A DNA stretch of 64,000 bases from Gillisella taibaishanensis (lineage in GTDB: Bacteria; Pseudomonadota; Alphaproteobacteria; Rhizobiales; Rhizobiaceae). The notes under the pieces were generated by a model. The model worked only from the letters and a program-made list of their open reading frames with translations. It searched no databases and was not told the origin of the DNA. The translations under genes and the position numbers were made by a program. The DNA is taken from positions 1-64,000 of the forward strand of contig NZ_MKIN01000020.1 in NCBI RefSeq assembly GCF_001938985.1, written 5' to 3'. Positions within the stretch are counted from its first letter, which is position 1, and every line of letters starts with the position of its first letter. Positions 35,100-44,920 of this stretch are shown here, in pieces.

Positions 35100-35669
35100 T
35101 CATCCGAGATCAATGATCACGGCATAACGAGCTGGTCTGTCAGTCGGGTTGCGGAAGGCGCGCACGTCACCAACGGTCATATAAAGGCAATCGCCGGGCG
35201 CGAGCCGATACACTGTTTCGCCGACTGTCAGTTCGATCAAGCCGTCAAACAGCCAGAGATATTGCCATTGTTCACGCTGGACGGGTTGGGTGGGAAACTC
35301 CACCAGGGCACCGGCGGGAAGCTCCACTTCCACCAGGTCGATCCGAGAACCGGTGCCGGGGCTGGAGACTGCACGGCGCAGATATCCGGTTTGGGGGTCG
35401 CGCCAGACCGGCTGATCGGCCCTGCGCATCAGCGGCGCACTGGCATCGGCCTTTGCGAAGAACATCGACAGTGACTGGCCGAGTGTTGCGCAGAGCCGCG
35501 CCAGCAGAGCCGCCGTCGGGCTGGCTTCGGCTCGTTCAATCTTCGAAATCATTGCCCGGCTGACGCCTGATGATTGCGCCAGTTGGTCAAGCGTCATGCC
35601 CCTTGCGTTGCGGGCGGCTTTCAACCTTGCGGCGATCATGAGATTAAGGTCTTTGTCGTCTGATTCCAT
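35100..35669 (-). CDS. XRE-family regulator with C-terminal cupin
   Basis: A 189-residue regulator. Residues about 9-65 form an XRE helix-turn-helix ([20 protein letters not shown]), and residues about 110-185 a cupin (sensor domain, with [16 protein letters not shown]). Such proteins sense small ligands and often control an adjacent enzyme gene, here the GNAT gene. The ATG at 35669 is preceded by an AGGAGA-like site read on the minus strand only weakly; the frame is open upstream through the FtsZ gene's antisense strand but that part has no domain. Confidence 0.82.
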   Translation of the reverse strand: MESDDKDLNLMIAARLKAARNARGMTLDQLAQSSGVSRAMISKIERAEASPTAALLARLCATLGQSLSMFFAKADASAPLMRRADQPVWRDPQTGYLRRAVSSPGTGSRIDLVEVELPAGALVEFPTQPVQREQWQYLWLFDGLIELTVGETVYRLAPGDCLYMTVGDVRAFRNPTDRPARYAVIIDLG

Positions 35670-35853
35670 TATAGGAGAATTAAAAGATATTTTATTGGAG
35701 TCAAGCCGCATTCTGTCTGTGCCGGGGCGGGCAAAATCATGTTTTATCAACAAGCCTCTTGCAAGTCGCCCAACTCCCGGCCTTTTTCGCGTGCCAAGAG
35801 AGCGTATGATTCGCACGACAGGACGAGTCGGGCACAACCCCAAGGAGACAGAC

Positions 35854-36840
35854 GTGATAGAGATCAGAAAACCGCAAATCGAGGAAATGCGGCCGAAGAT
35901 TACCGTCATCGGGGTTGGTGGTGGTGGCGGCAACGCCGTCAACAACATGATCAGCGAAGGCCTGCAAGGCGTCGATTTCATTGCCGCCAATACCGATGCC
36001 CAGGCGCTGACCATGTCCAAGGCCCCGCGCCTGATCCAGCTCGGCGCTGAAATGACCGAAGGTCTCGGTGCCGGCTCCGTGCCGGAAACCGGACGGATGG
36101 CGGCCGAAGAATCGCTGCACGAGGTGATGGATCATCTCGCTGGCACCCATATGTGCTTCGTTACCGCCGGCATGGGCGGGGGCACCGGAACGGGTGCGGC
36201 TCCTGTCATCGCCAGGGCGGCCCGCGAGGCCGGCATTCTCACGGTCGGCGTCGTTACCAAGCCCTTCAGCTTCGAAGGCCGCCGCCGGATGATGGCTGCC
36301 GAAGAGGGCATCGAGCGTCTGCGCGAGGCCGCCGATACCGTGATCGTCATTCCGAACCAGAACCTGTTTCGCATTGCCGATGCCAAGACCACCTTTGCTG
36401 ACGCCTTCGTCATCGCCGACAAGGTTCTGTTCTCGGGCGTGTCCTGCATCACCGATCTGATCGTCAAGGAAGGCCTGATCAACCTCGACTTCGCCGACGT
36501 GAAATCCGTCATGAAGGGCATGGGCCGGGCAATGATGGGCACGGGCGAGGCAACCGGCGACAGCCGCGCCATAACGGCGGCAGAAGCGGCAATTGCCAAC
36601 CCGCTGCTGGACGAAGTGTCGATGCGCGGTGCGCGCGGCGTGCTGATCTCCATCTCCGGCGGCATGGACATGACCCTGTTCGAGGTCGACGAAGCTGCCA
36701 CCCGCATCCGCGATGAGGTCTATGACGAAGCCGATATCGTCGTCGGCGCGATCTTCGACAAGGAACTGGACGGCACCTTCCGCGTCTCCGTCGTGGCGAC
36801 GGGTCTCGGCGAAGAAGGCCACCAACAGCCGCAGCGCTGA
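35854..36840 (+). CDS. ftsZ2: Short FtsZ-family protein lacking the C-terminal tail
   Basis: A 328-residue tubulin-like GTPase. The [13 protein letters not shown] nucleotide motif (residues about 19-31), the GGGTGTG signature (near 108-114) and the T7 loop NLDFADV are intact, so GTP hydrolysis and filament assembly are plausible. The protein ends right after the GTPase/activation domain and lacks the linker and conserved C-terminal peptide that bind FtsA and ZipA. Rhizobia are known to carry such second copies (FtsZ2 of Sinorhizobium). GTG start with AAGGAGA five bases upstream; the frame is open earlier but without FtsZ features. The symbol is provisional. Confidence 0.88.
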   Translation: MIEIRKPQIEEMRPKITVIGVGGGGGNAVNNMISEGLQGVDFIAANTDAQALTMSKAPRLIQLGAEMTEGLGAGSVPETGRMAAEESLHEVMDHLAGTHMCFVTAGMGGGTGTGAAPVIARAAREAGILTVGVVTKPFSFEGRRRMMAAEEGIERLREAADTVIVIPNQNLFRIADAKTTFADAFVIADKVLFSGVSCITDLIVKEGLINLDFADVKSVMKGMGRAMMGTGEATGDSRAITAAEAAIANPLLDEVSMRGARGVLISISGGMDMTLFEVDEAATRIRDEVYDEADIVVGAIFDKELDGTFRVSVVATGLGEEGHQQPQR

Positions 36841-36928
36841 TTTCACCCGTTCGCGGGGTTAAATTATCCTTCAAATGCCCCGCATTTCCGCTTTGCGGCA
36901 TGCGGGCGCACTGCTATATGCGCAGGCC

Positions 36929-38752
36929 ATGAGCACACAGAACCGCACGCCTCTCGACCATATCCGCAACTTTTCCATCGTCGCCCATATCGACCATGGA
37001 AAATCGACGCTGGCCGACCGCCTGATCCAGAATACCGGCGGCCTTGCAGAACGGGAAATGTCTGAGCAGGTGCTCGACAGCATGGATATCGAGCGTGAGC
37101 GCGGCATCACCATCAAGGCCCAGACGGTGCGTCTGCACTACAAGGCCAATAATGGCGAAACCTATGTGCTGAACCTGATCGATACGCCCGGTCACGTCGA
37201 CTTCGCCTACGAAGTGTCGCGCTCGCTCAGCGCCTGCGAAGGCTCGCTGCTGGTGGTCGATGCGAGTCAGGGCGTCGAAGCCCAGACCCTTGCCAATGTC
37301 TATCAGGCCATCGACAACAACCACGAGATCGTCACGGTTCTCAACAAGATCGACCTGCCCGCCGCAGAGCCGGACCGGATCAAGGAGCAGATCGAGGAAG
37401 TCATCGGCATCGACGCCTCTGAAGCCGTGCTGATCTCGGCAAAGACCGGACTCGGCATTCCCGATGTGCTCGAGGCCATTGTCCACAAGCTGCCGGCGCC
37501 GAAAAGCCCGCTGGGCGACAAAGGCCCGCTGAAGGCGCTGCTGGTCGATAGCTGGTACGATACCTATCTCGGCGTCATGGTTCTGGTCCGCGTCATCGAC
37601 GGCGTGCTGACCAAGGGCCAGACCATCCGCATGATGGGCACGGACGCCAAATATCAGGTGGAGCGCGTTGGTGTGCTGACGCCGAAAATGGTCGCGATGG
37701 ACAGTCTCGGCCCTGGCGAGATCGGCTTTTTCACCGGCTCGATCAAGGAAGTGGCGGATACCCGCGTCGGCGATACCATTACCGAAGACAAGCGCCCTAC
37801 CGAGACAATGCTGCCCGGCTTCAAGCCGGCCCAACCGGTGGTGTTCTGCGGCCTCTTCCCGGTCGATGCCGCGGATTTCGAAGATCTGCGCGCTGCCATG
37901 GGCAAGCTGCGCCTCAACGATGCGAGCTTCTCTTTTGAGATGGAAAGCTCGGCGGCGCTGGGCTTCGGCTTCCGCTGCGGCTTCCTCGGCCTGTTGCACC
38001 TGGAAATCATCCAGGAACGGCTGGAGCGCGAATTCGATCTCGATCTGATCGCGACGGCTCCTTCTGTTGTCTACAAGCTGTTCATGACCGATGGCAGCGA
38101 GCGCGAACTGCACAATCCGGCCGACATGCCCGATGTGGTGAAGATCTCCGAGATCCACGAGCCCTGGATCAAGGCGACGATCCTGACGCCAGACGATTAT
38201 CTCGGCGGTATCCTCAAGCTTTGCCAGGACCGGCGCGGCATCCAGACCGAGCTGACCTATGTCGGCAAGCGTGCGATGCTGACCTATGAACTGCCGCTCA
38301 ACGAAGTCGTATTCGATTTCTATGACCGGTTGAAGTCGATTTCCAAGGGCTACGCCTCGTTCGACTACCATTTGGACGGACATAAGGAAGGCAATCTCGT
38401 CAAGATGTCGATCCTCGTCAACGGTGAGCCGGTCGATGCCCTGTCGATGATGGTCCATCGCATGGCCGCCGAAAAGCGTGGCCGCGATATGTGCGAGAAG
38501 CTGAAGGACCTGATCCCGAAGCACATGTTCAAGATCCCGATCCAGGCCGCCATCGGCAGCAATGTCATTGCCCGCGAAACCATTTCGGCGCTGCGCAAGG
38601 ACGTTACCGCCAAGTGCTACGGCGGCGACGCCAGCCGTAAGCGCAAGCTGCTGGACAAGCAGAAGGCCGGTAAGAAGCGCATGCGCCAGTTCGGCAAGGT
38701 CGAGATTCCGCAGGAAGCCTTCATCGCGGCCCTGAAGATGAGCGACGAATAG
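36929..38752 (+). CDS. lepA: Elongation factor 4 LepA
   Basis: A ribosomal GTPase that helps back-translocation or assembly under stress. The 607-residue protein has the G1 motif [10 protein letters not shown]3 DTPGH, G4 NKID and the LepA-specific C-terminal domain with [20 protein letters not shown] (in part) near the end. Length fits the family if the start is ATG 36929; the ATG at 36875 would add 18 residues of low similarity. Followed by a strong terminator. Confidence 0.95.
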   Translation: MSTQNRTPLDHIRNFSIVAHIDHGKSTLADRLIQNTGGLAEREMSEQVLDSMDIERERGITIKAQTVRLHYKANNGETYVLNLIDTPGHVDFAYEVSRSLSACEGSLLVVDASQGVEAQTLANVYQAIDNNHEIVTVLNKIDLPAAEPDRIKEQIEEVIGIDASEAVLISAKTGLGIPDVLEAIVHKLPAPKSPLGDKGPLKALLVDSWYDTYLGVMVLVRVIDGVLTKGQTIRMMGTDAKYQVERVGVLTPKMVAMDSLGPGEIGFFTGSIKEVADTRVGDTITEDKRPTETMLPGFKPAQPVVFCGLFPVDAADFEDLRAAMGKLRLNDASFSFEMESSAALGFGFRCGFLGLLHLEIIQERLEREFDLDLIATAPSVVYKLFMTDGSERELHNPADMPDVVKISEIHEPWIKATILTPDDYLGGILKLCQDRRGIQTELTYVGKRAMLTYELPLNEVVFDFYDRLKSISKGYASFDYHLDGHKEGNLVKMSILVNGEPVDALSMMVHRMAAEKRGRDMCEKLKDLIPKHMFKIPIQAAIGSNVIARETISALRKDVTAKCYGGDASRKRKLLDKQKAGKKRMRQFGKVEIPQEAFIAALKMSDE

Positions 38753-38779
38753 ACCTTCGCTTCAGATTGAGTTTAAAAG

Positions 38780-38813
38780 AAAGGCGGAAAACCGGGAGGT
38801 TTTCCGCCTTTTT
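38780..38813. terminator. Terminator between lepA and RNase D gene
   Basis: A 12-bp stem (38780-38791 with 38800-38811) with A and T runs at its ends, suited to both convergent genes. Confidence 0.85.
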
Positions 38814-38835
38814 CAGTCAAGCTGAGGCCGCTCTC

Positions 38836-39462
38836 TCAGCTATGGGCGAAGATGTCGGTCTCTTCCCAGCCGAGCAGGTCGAGCTTGGCGCGGGTCGGCA
38901 GGAATGCGAAGCAGGCGGCGGCATGATCCATGCGCCCATCGCGCGCCAGTCGCGCCGTCAGCTTGTCGCGCAGTGCATGCAGATAGAGCACGTCGGACGC
39001 GGCATATTCGAGCTGCGCCGGAGACAGGGTTTCCGCGGCCCAATCCGAGGACTGCTGCGCCTTCGACACGTCAACATCGAGCATTTCCTTGAGATTGTCC
39101 TTCAGGCCGTGACGATCCGTATAGGTGCGAACCAGCCGTGACGCGATCTTGGTGCAGAAAACCGGTGCCGAGGTGACGCCGAAGGTGTGAAACAGCACGG
39201 CGATGTCGAAGCGGCCGTAGTGAAAGATCTTCTCGCGGATCGGGTCTTCCAGCATGGCGGTGAGGTTCGGCGCCTGGCGCTGGCCGGGTGCGATGCGAAT
39301 AACGTCTGCCGTGCCGTCGCCCGGCGATAGCTGCACAACGCAGAGCCGATCGCGGCGCGGGATCAGCCCGAGGGTTTCGGTGTCGATGGCGATGGCGCGG
39401 GTGTAGCGCGCTGCATCTTCACTGCTGATGTCGCCTTCGTGATAGCGAATGGTGGAAGCCAT
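38836..39462 (-). CDS. rnd: Short ribonuclease D (DEDD exonuclease domain only)
   Basis: A 208-residue 3'-5' exonuclease with the DEDDy residues in AIDTETLG, GRFDIAV and the YAASDVLYL stretch. It lacks the HRDC domains of E. coli RNase D, giving about half that length, which is usual in Rhizobiales. It may trim tRNA or other RNA ends. An alternative is a DNA-active homologue. Confidence 0.87.
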   Translation of the reverse strand: MASTIRYHEGDISSEDAARYTRAIAIDTETLGLIPRRDRLCVVQLSPGDGTADVIRIAPGQRQAPNLTAMLEDPIREKIFHYGRFDIAVLFHTFGVTSAPVFCTKIASRLVRTYTDRHGLKDNLKEMLDVDVSKAQQSSDWAAETLSPAQLEYAASDVLYLHALRDKLTARLARDGRMDHAAACFAFLPTRAKLDLLGWEETDIFAHS

Positions 39463-39560
39463 GCCTGTCTCCTGCTCTGTCTTTAACCTTGGCGCCGCCT
39501 ATAGCAGGAAACCTGCCGTCAGCGATACCGGCTATGGCCCTTGGGTCTTAAATCATCGCA

Positions 39561-41087
39561 TCACAGTTTCGGATTGCTGACCGGCCCGGTATCGCAAAGT
39601 TCGGTATAGGCCAGGGTCTGGTCCAGATGCTCGGCCCGCAACGACAGCAGTTTTTCGGCATAGTGCAGCCGGGTCGAGAGATAGGCAGGGTCTTCGGCAA
39701 GATTGACGAGTTCGCCCGGGTCGGCCTTGAGATCGAACAAAAGCGGCGGCAGACCGGCAAAATGTACATATTTGAAGTTCTGATCGCGGATGACGGAGAG
39801 ATTGCACTGGCTGGATTTCAGCCCAAACGCCGTCTCGACGCTGTTGCCGACCACATCGCGGAAATCAAATTCGAAAAAGGCATGATCTCGCCAGTCAGCG
39901 GGCGTCTCTCCGGCCAGCCACGGCGCCAATGAGGCGCCATCCTGGTGGTTGAGCGCGGTCACGCCCATCCGCTCCGTCAGGGTTGGCATCAGGTCTGTGG
40001 CACTGGTAAAGGCCTCGACAGTCCTGCCGTGGCTAAGCTTTGCCTGCGGGTCGCGGATCACAAGAGGCACATGGTAGCTGCCGTCGTAGACGCCACCCTT
40101 GCCGAGCATCCAGTGGTCGCCCAGCATTTCAGCATGATCCGACGTGAAGACGATCACGGTCCGGTCCCAGTCCCCACTTTCCTTCAGGGCCGTAACGATC
40201 CGGCCGAATTGCGCATCGACCTCGGCGATCATGCCATAATAGGTGGCGCGGATGATGTCGATCTCGTCAGGTGTCCAGTCGCAGACCCGGCCCTCGGCAC
40301 CAGCGACGAAGGCGGATTGCGGCAGCATCGGCAACATCAGCGCCGCCAGCGGATGCACGGCCATCTCGGCCTCGAGCGATGGATGGCGATTAGGCTTTGG
40401 ACCCTCACCGGGCGCAAACATTCTATTATATGGTTCAGGAGCACAGAAGGGCGGATGCGGGCGCAGAAAGGAAATATGCGCGAACCACGGCCGCGTCTGC
40501 TCCTCGCGCCAGTTGAGAAAAGCTTCGGTCAAAAAGGCGGTCTGGGTTTCCTCGCCGCTGTAGGCCGGCGGCTCCTGGCTTGGCCCTGTCGGGCCCTCTT
40601 GCGAAGTCCTGTGAATGGTCGTGACCGGCCGTTTGCCGCCGCGTTTCATTTTCAGCCAACTCAGCCATTGCCGGTCGTCTTCCAGGAGTAATTGGCCGAC
40701 GGTAAAGCCCGGCAATACACCTTCATAACTGGTCAGATGCGGATCGGCGGGATCAAGGCTGCGCGGATCGGGTGAAACGTCCGTGTAGCCAAACAGAGTT
40801 GGGTCATAACCGGCCCGGCGGGCGGCGAGCGCAATCGTGTCAAATCGTGCGTCCAAAGGCGTGCCGTTGCGGCAGACCCGATTGTTCATCTGGTAGAGGC
40901 CAGTGTAGATCGCCGCCCGCGCCGGCGAACACGGTGCCGTAGCCGCAAAATGCTGGCGAAACAGCAGGCCTTCAGCAGCCAATGCATCCACATTTGGGGT
41001 TTTAACGACCGGGTGTCCGGTGGCGGATAGACAGTCTCCGCGCCACTGGTCAGCGGTAATCAGCAGGATGTTGGGCTTGGATGGCAT
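39561..41087 (-). CDS. Sulfatase-superfamily hydrolase, phosphonate monoester hydrolase-like
   Basis: A 508-residue alkaline phosphatase superfamily enzyme. The nucleophile motif PCSPAR (near residue 45) would be matured to formylglycine. Metal-site residues are seen in ADQWRGD, TSDHAEMLGDH and in the EFDFRDV region. Its overall layout (MNNRVC, SPDPR, FDLKADP, KYVHFA) resembles the rhizobial phosphonate monoester hydrolase, a promiscuous phospho- and sulfo-ester enzyme, so PMH or arylsulfatase are both possible. ATG 41087 is used; ATG 41117 is an alternative. No clear ribosome site supports either. Confidence 0.82.
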   Translation of the reverse strand: MPSKPNILLITADQWRGDCLSATGHPVVKTPNVDALAAEGLLFRQHFAATAPCSPARAAIYTGLYQMNNRVCRNGTPLDARFDTIALAARRAGYDPTLFGYTDVSPDPRSLDPADPHLTSYEGVLPGFTVGQLLLEDDRQWLSWLKMKRGGKRPVTTIHRTSQEGPTGPSQEPPAYSGEETQTAFLTEAFLNWREEQTRPWFAHISFLRPHPPFCAPEPYNRMFAPGEGPKPNRHPSLEAEMAVHPLAALMLPMLPQSAFVAGAEGRVCDWTPDEIDIIRATYYGMIAEVDAQFGRIVTALKESGDWDRTVIVFTSDHAEMLGDHWMLGKGGVYDGSYHVPLVIRDPQAKLSHGRTVEAFTSATDLMPTLTERMGVTALNHQDGASLAPWLAGETPADWRDHAFFEFDFRDVVGNSVETAFGLKSSQCNLSVIRDQNFKYVHFAGLPPLLFDLKADPGELVNLAEDPAYLSTRLHYAEKLLSLRAEHLDQTLAYTELCDTGPVSNPKL

Positions 41088-41440
41088 GGCACGGCTTCGC
41101 TTATCGATTGGGGGCATGAAGTCCGTTTATATATCGGGAAGATAATAAGTGTCCTATGCCGGATTTTGGGTGCGTCCGAACGATCACCTTCAAAAGGAAG
41201 GGCTTTTCAATGGATATTGAAGCCATGTTCAAGCACGTGTGGTGCCTTAGGCCTTCGACGGATATGCGTTACGCAACAATCCACTGCACAAATTATAACC
41301 GAATCGGGTCACGTGATTCGATGTGACGCTGTTAGACAAGATCGAACTGGCCGATAAAGCAGTGTTTCCGCAATGTGCACGCCATAAGCTATGCGCCAAA
41401 TTCATTGCTGCGATGCACTATTAATGATGTTCATTTTCTC
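41088..41440. other. Gap upstream of the sRNA and the hydrolase gene
   Basis: About 350 bp. It holds the hydrolase promoter region, a possible 38-codon reading frame (41210-41326) and a short inverted repeat (CGAATC and GATTCG near 41301-41320). No other convincing feature. Confidence 0.4.
41210..41326 (+). CDS. Possible small protein, 38 residues
   Basis: Starts ATG 41210, eight bases after AAGGAAGG, and ends TGA 41326. The peptide (MDIEAMFKHVWCLRP start) has three Cys and no known motif. Its only support is the ribosome site. It could equally be chance. Confidence 0.22.
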   Translation: MDIEAMFKHVWCLRPSTDMRYATIHCTNYNRIGSRDSM

Positions 41441-41460
41441 CGAATCCCCTATATTTAACT

Positions 41461-41584
41461 TCATCGAAGCGACGCACTCCTCCTCCCAGTGTTGCTTCGA
41501 GGGGATCGGCGATACTCCTCCTCCCAATTGCCGATCAAGTTCAAGAGCCCGACGCATCCTCCTCCCGCGTCGGGCTCTTTTGCG
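41461..41584 (+). ncRNA. Anti-Shine-Dalgarno sRNA, alpha-r14 / suhB-motif type
   Basis: Three hairpins in a row, each showing CCTCCTCCC in its loop: 41464-41500, 41505-41535 and 41545-41577, the last being an 11-bp terminator stem followed by TTTT. This is the architecture of the alpha-r14 (suhB motif, cuckoo RNA) family of Rhizobiales as I recall it, whose loops can pair with ribosome binding sites of target mRNAs. A -10-like CTATAT (41449-41454) precedes it. The exact 5' end is inferred. Confidence 0.85.
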
Positions 41585-41765
41585 TTTTGGCCCCTGCTGC
41601 ACAACGTTAATCCGGTCAAGGTGTCGATACATTTGGCGCACGCGTATGCAGCGGCTCTTTTCCCTGCTGTGAATTCGTTTAAACAGTCCTGATGGATCAG
41701 AGCCTGGTAGCATTCACCCATCGGCGACGGGCTTGGCTGCAGGGCACGACGGAGGCTTTCGACAT

Positions 41766-43187
41766 ATGGCGGTAAAATTTGGCACCAGCGGCTTGCGCGG
41801 CCTGTCGGTTGATCTGGTGGGCAGCGTCTCTGCTCTCTACGCCACGGCCTTCGCCCGGTTCCTCAAAGCCAAAATTAATGCTGAGGCCGGGTCAATCGTA
41901 CTGATTGGCCAGGATTTTCGCCCCTCCAGTCCTGAGATTGCAGCGACCTGCATGGCCGCGCTTAAACGCGAAGGTTTCCATCCCGTCGACTGTGGCGCCA
42001 TTCCGACCCCGGCCTTGGCGCTCTATGGCAGCCGCATCGGCGCCGCCTCCATGATGGTCACCGGCTCTCATATTCCAGCAGACCGCAACGGCATCAAGTT
42101 CTATCGGCCGGATGGTGAAATCGACAAAGCTGATGAAGAAGCGATCACTGGCTTTGCGGCGGCTCTTGTCACGGATGAAAGCGCCAATAGCGTCGAACAT
42201 GCCAGTTGCGAAGACCGCAGCGCGGAGGCTACTGCCCTGTTTCTCGCCCGCAACAAGGCCCTGCTGGCACCGGGCCGGCTCGCCGGGCTGCGGATCGGTG
42301 TCTACCAGCACAGCAGCGTTGCGCGCGATCTACTGGTGACGATCCTCGACCATTACGGCGCCGAGACCGTGCCGCTTGGGCGCTCGGAACGTTTTGTGCC
42401 TGTCGATACAGAGGCGGTTGCGCCGGAGACTGCGCAGATGCTTGCAGCTTGGACACGGGAGCACCGTCTGGATGCGATCGTTTCCACCGATGGCGATGCC
42501 GATCGCCCGCTGGTGGCGGATGAGACCGGATCACCGCTGCGCGGCGATCTCCTCGGGCTTATCGTTGCCAAACTGCTGGGCGCGGACGTGATCGTCACGC
42601 CCGTCACGTCGAATTCAGGCCTTGAGGCGGCAAGCGGCCTGGATGTCAGGCGCACCAAGGTCGGATCTCCCTATGTGATTGCTGCGATGAATGCGGCCCT
42701 TTCCGAGGGCAAAACTGCGGTCGTCGGTTTCGAGGCCAATGGTGGTTTCATGCTGGGCTCGGATGTCGCTATTGGTGGCCGGACGCTCGCAGCCTTGCCG
42801 ACCCGGGATTGTCTGTTGCCGATTCTGGCGGCGCTTGACGCCGCCGCCGCTGGCCGACCGATGTCTACAGTCGTGGCGGAGCATGCCTTGCCTGTCGCCC
42901 TCTCCGACCGGCTTGAAAATTATCCGCTCGAGAAGAGCAGTGCGCTGATGGCGCATCTGCGCGCCGATCGTGAGCAACTTGCCGCCTTCCTGGCGCCTGT
43001 TGGCGAAGTGCGCGCGATCACTGATATCGACGGATTGCGGGTTACGCTTGAGGATGGACAAGTTATCCATTTCCGTCCCTCAGGCAACGCGCCGGAAATG
43101 CGCTGCTATGTCGAGGCTGCCGATGCTGATCTCGCCGCCCAAACGCTCCGCGAGGGGCTAGGTCTTCTGGAAAACTGGGGGGCTTGA
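41766..43187 (+). CDS. Phosphomannomutase (ManB/NoeK-like)
   Basis: Interconverts mannose-6-phosphate and mannose-1-phosphate for GDP-mannose and surface polysaccharides; phosphoglucomutase activity is possible. The 473-residue protein has the FGTSGLRG N-terminus, the phosphoserine loop TGSHIP (near residue 101), the metal loop DGDADRP and the sugar loop FEANGGF. TGSHIP in place of TASHNP is a feature I recall from rhizobial NoeK. Start ATG 41766 after CGGAGG; an upstream ATG adds 11 doubtful residues. Confidence 0.88.
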   Translation: MAVKFGTSGLRGLSVDLVGSVSALYATAFARFLKAKINAEAGSIVLIGQDFRPSSPEIAATCMAALKREGFHPVDCGAIPTPALALYGSRIGAASMMVTGSHIPADRNGIKFYRPDGEIDKADEEAITGFAAALVTDESANSVEHASCEDRSAEATALFLARNKALLAPGRLAGLRIGVYQHSSVARDLLVTILDHYGAETVPLGRSERFVPVDTEAVAPETAQMLAAWTREHRLDAIVSTDGDADRPLVADETGSPLRGDLLGLIVAKLLGADVIVTPVTSNSGLEAASGLDVRRTKVGSPYVIAAMNAALSEGKTAVVGFEANGGFMLGSDVAIGGRTLAALPTRDCLLPILAALDAAAAGRPMSTVVAEHALPVALSDRLENYPLEKSSALMAHLRADREQLAAFLAPVGEVRAITDIDGLRVTLEDGQVIHFRPSGNAPEMRCYVEAADADLAAQTLREGLGLLENWGA

Positions 43188-43333
43188 TCCCGGCACGGGT
43201 GCTTTAAGCTCTGACGGCTGCATGGCGACATCCGTCCGGTGCGTGCAGATTGCAAAGTGGCTTTTTTGCTTCCGCTGTACGGCACCTGCGGCTACACCCG
43301 AATGAAGGATCGATTTTACGTAAAGGACAGGCA

Positions 43334-43828
43334 ATGGACCGAGCCCACGACCCCAGCGAGCTTGAAATGGTGGTGCTGATGACGCCTGATATGGCGAATT
43401 TTTCCGGCAAGGTGCATGGCGGTGCGCTGTTGAACCTGCTCGACCGCGTCGCCTATTCCTGCGCCTCGCGCTTTTCGCAGCAATATGCTGTGACGCTGTC
43501 GGTCGATCAGGTCGTATTCCGCCAGCCGATCCATGTCGGCGAACTCGTCACTTTTCGCGCTTGCGTCAACTATGCCGGGCGGACCTCGATGGAAATCGGC
43601 ATTCGGGTGGAAGCCGAGGAAATCCGCACCGGTGAGCGCCGCCACACCAATTCCTGCTATTTCACCATGGTCGCCGTCGATGCCGAGGGCAAGCCAACCA
43701 CCGTTCCGCCGCTCTGTCCCCAGAGCGAAACCAAAATCCGCAGGGAAAAAGCCGCACGCGAACGCCGGGCCCTGCGCCACGAATTCGAGGCGCGATTCAA
43801 GCAGGTCAAGGCATCCGGCCTTGTCTGA
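43334..43828 (+). CDS. Acyl-CoA thioesterase (hotdog fold, YciA-like)
   Basis: A 164-residue hotdog thioesterase that splits acyl-CoA to free acid and CoA. The catalytic region NFSGKVHGGALLNLLD (near residues 24-39) is present. The last 35 residues are highly basic and helical. Start ATG 43334 with AAAGGACAGG upstream. Preceded and followed by single genes without clear operon links. Confidence 0.85.
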   Translation: MDRAHDPSELEMVVLMTPDMANFSGKVHGGALLNLLDRVAYSCASRFSQQYAVTLSVDQVVFRQPIHVGELVTFRACVNYAGRTSMEIGIRVEAEEIRTGERRHTNSCYFTMVAVDAEGKPTTVPPLCPQSETKIRREKAARERRALRHEFEARFKQVKASGLV

Positions 43829-43909
43829 TCGTCCTTTGGCCCCTTGCTGCAGGATCGCCGTCCGGCGGACCGCACCCTGTCTTTTAATTGTTCAGCAAAC
43901 GATTGCTTC

Positions 43910-44857
43910 ATGACGGAAATTACCGCTGATGTTCTGCCGATTTTCCTGCTGATCTTTCTCGGCTGGAGCCTGGTGCGCAGCCGGTTTTTGCACGCTGACA
44001 TTGGCGATGCGCTGAGCGAGTTCGTTTTCAAGGTCGCGGTGCCGGTGCTGCTGTTGCACACGATTACCCAGGCGGATTTCCAAGGCGCGTCGCCCTTTCG
44101 TCTCTGGGTCGCCTATTTCGCGGGCGTTGGCGTGACCTGGACCATCGGCCATCTCATGGCTACCCGTGTTTTCGGCCGTGATCAGCGGATCGGCGTGCTT
44201 GCAGGTGTGTCCTCGGCCTTCGCCAACAACGTCTTCATCGGACTGCCGCTGGTCAGTCGTCTGCTTGGCAATGACGGCATCGTCGCCCTGTCCATTCTGC
44301 TGGCGGTGCATCTGCCGCTGATGATGGTGGTTGGAACGGTGCTGATGGAACAGGCCGAACGACGGGAAAGCGGCGTTGAAATGCGCGGCATGGCCAATAT
44401 CCTGCGTCAGGTCGGTCGCAACCTCGTCACCAATCCGCTGGTCGTCGGGCTGGCGGTAGGGCTCGTTATCCATGGCAGCGGGCTACAGATTCCGCCAATG
44501 ATCGAGACGGTTCTGGCTCAGATTTCCGCGATGGCGGGGCCGGCAGCCCTGATCTCGCTTGGCATGGCACTTACCAAATATCGCGTCTCCGGCAATGTTG
44601 GAATTGCCAGCGTCACATCAGGCCTCAAGCTGATGTTGATGCCCGCCTGCGTCTGGCTTGCCTGCCAGGCCCTCCTCTTGCCGCCCGACTGGACCATGGC
44701 ATTGGTGCTCACCTCTTCGGTACCAACAGGCGTCAATGCTTGGCTGATCGCCAATCGCTTCGGCGTTGGCCACGCCCTTGCCGCCTCGACCATCACCATA
44801 ACCACGGCGCTCGGCGTGCTCTCCGTGACCTTTTGGGCCTGGCTTCTTGGAGCGTGA
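43910..44857 (+). CDS. AEC-family transporter
   Basis: A 315-residue inner-membrane protein with about ten predicted helices, typical of auxin efflux carrier-like / malonate transporters. The substrate is unknown. Stretches such as FANNVFIGLPL and SSVPTGVNAWLIANRF fit the family. The start is ATG 43910, which is 81 bp after the thioesterase stop. Confidence 0.85.
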   Translation: MTEITADVLPIFLLIFLGWSLVRSRFLHADIGDALSEFVFKVAVPVLLLHTITQADFQGASPFRLWVAYFAGVGVTWTIGHLMATRVFGRDQRIGVLAGVSSAFANNVFIGLPLVSRLLGNDGIVALSILLAVHLPLMMVVGTVLMEQAERRESGVEMRGMANILRQVGRNLVTNPLVVGLAVGLVIHGSGLQIPPMIETVLAQISAMAGPAALISLGMALTKYRVSGNVGIASVTSGLKLMLMPACVWLACQALLLPPDWTMALVLTSSVPTGVNAWLIANRFGVGHALAASTITITTALGVLSVTFWAWLLGA

Positions 44858-44920
44858 TGGTCCTGTCGCCAGAGGCGGTCAAGAAAAACGACGTTAGCAG
44901 CTTTGACGTCTCAGATCGTC

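Noticed and set aside
35596..35853. N-terminal extension of the short FtsZ
   Set aside because: It overlaps the XRE-cupin gene on the other strand. A GTG with AAGGAGA at the right distance fits the FtsZ N-terminus.
36914..38524. 536-codon minus-strand open frame through lepA
   Set aside because: Antisense shadow of a highly conserved gene in high-GC DNA; His/Arg/Asp-rich translation without domains.
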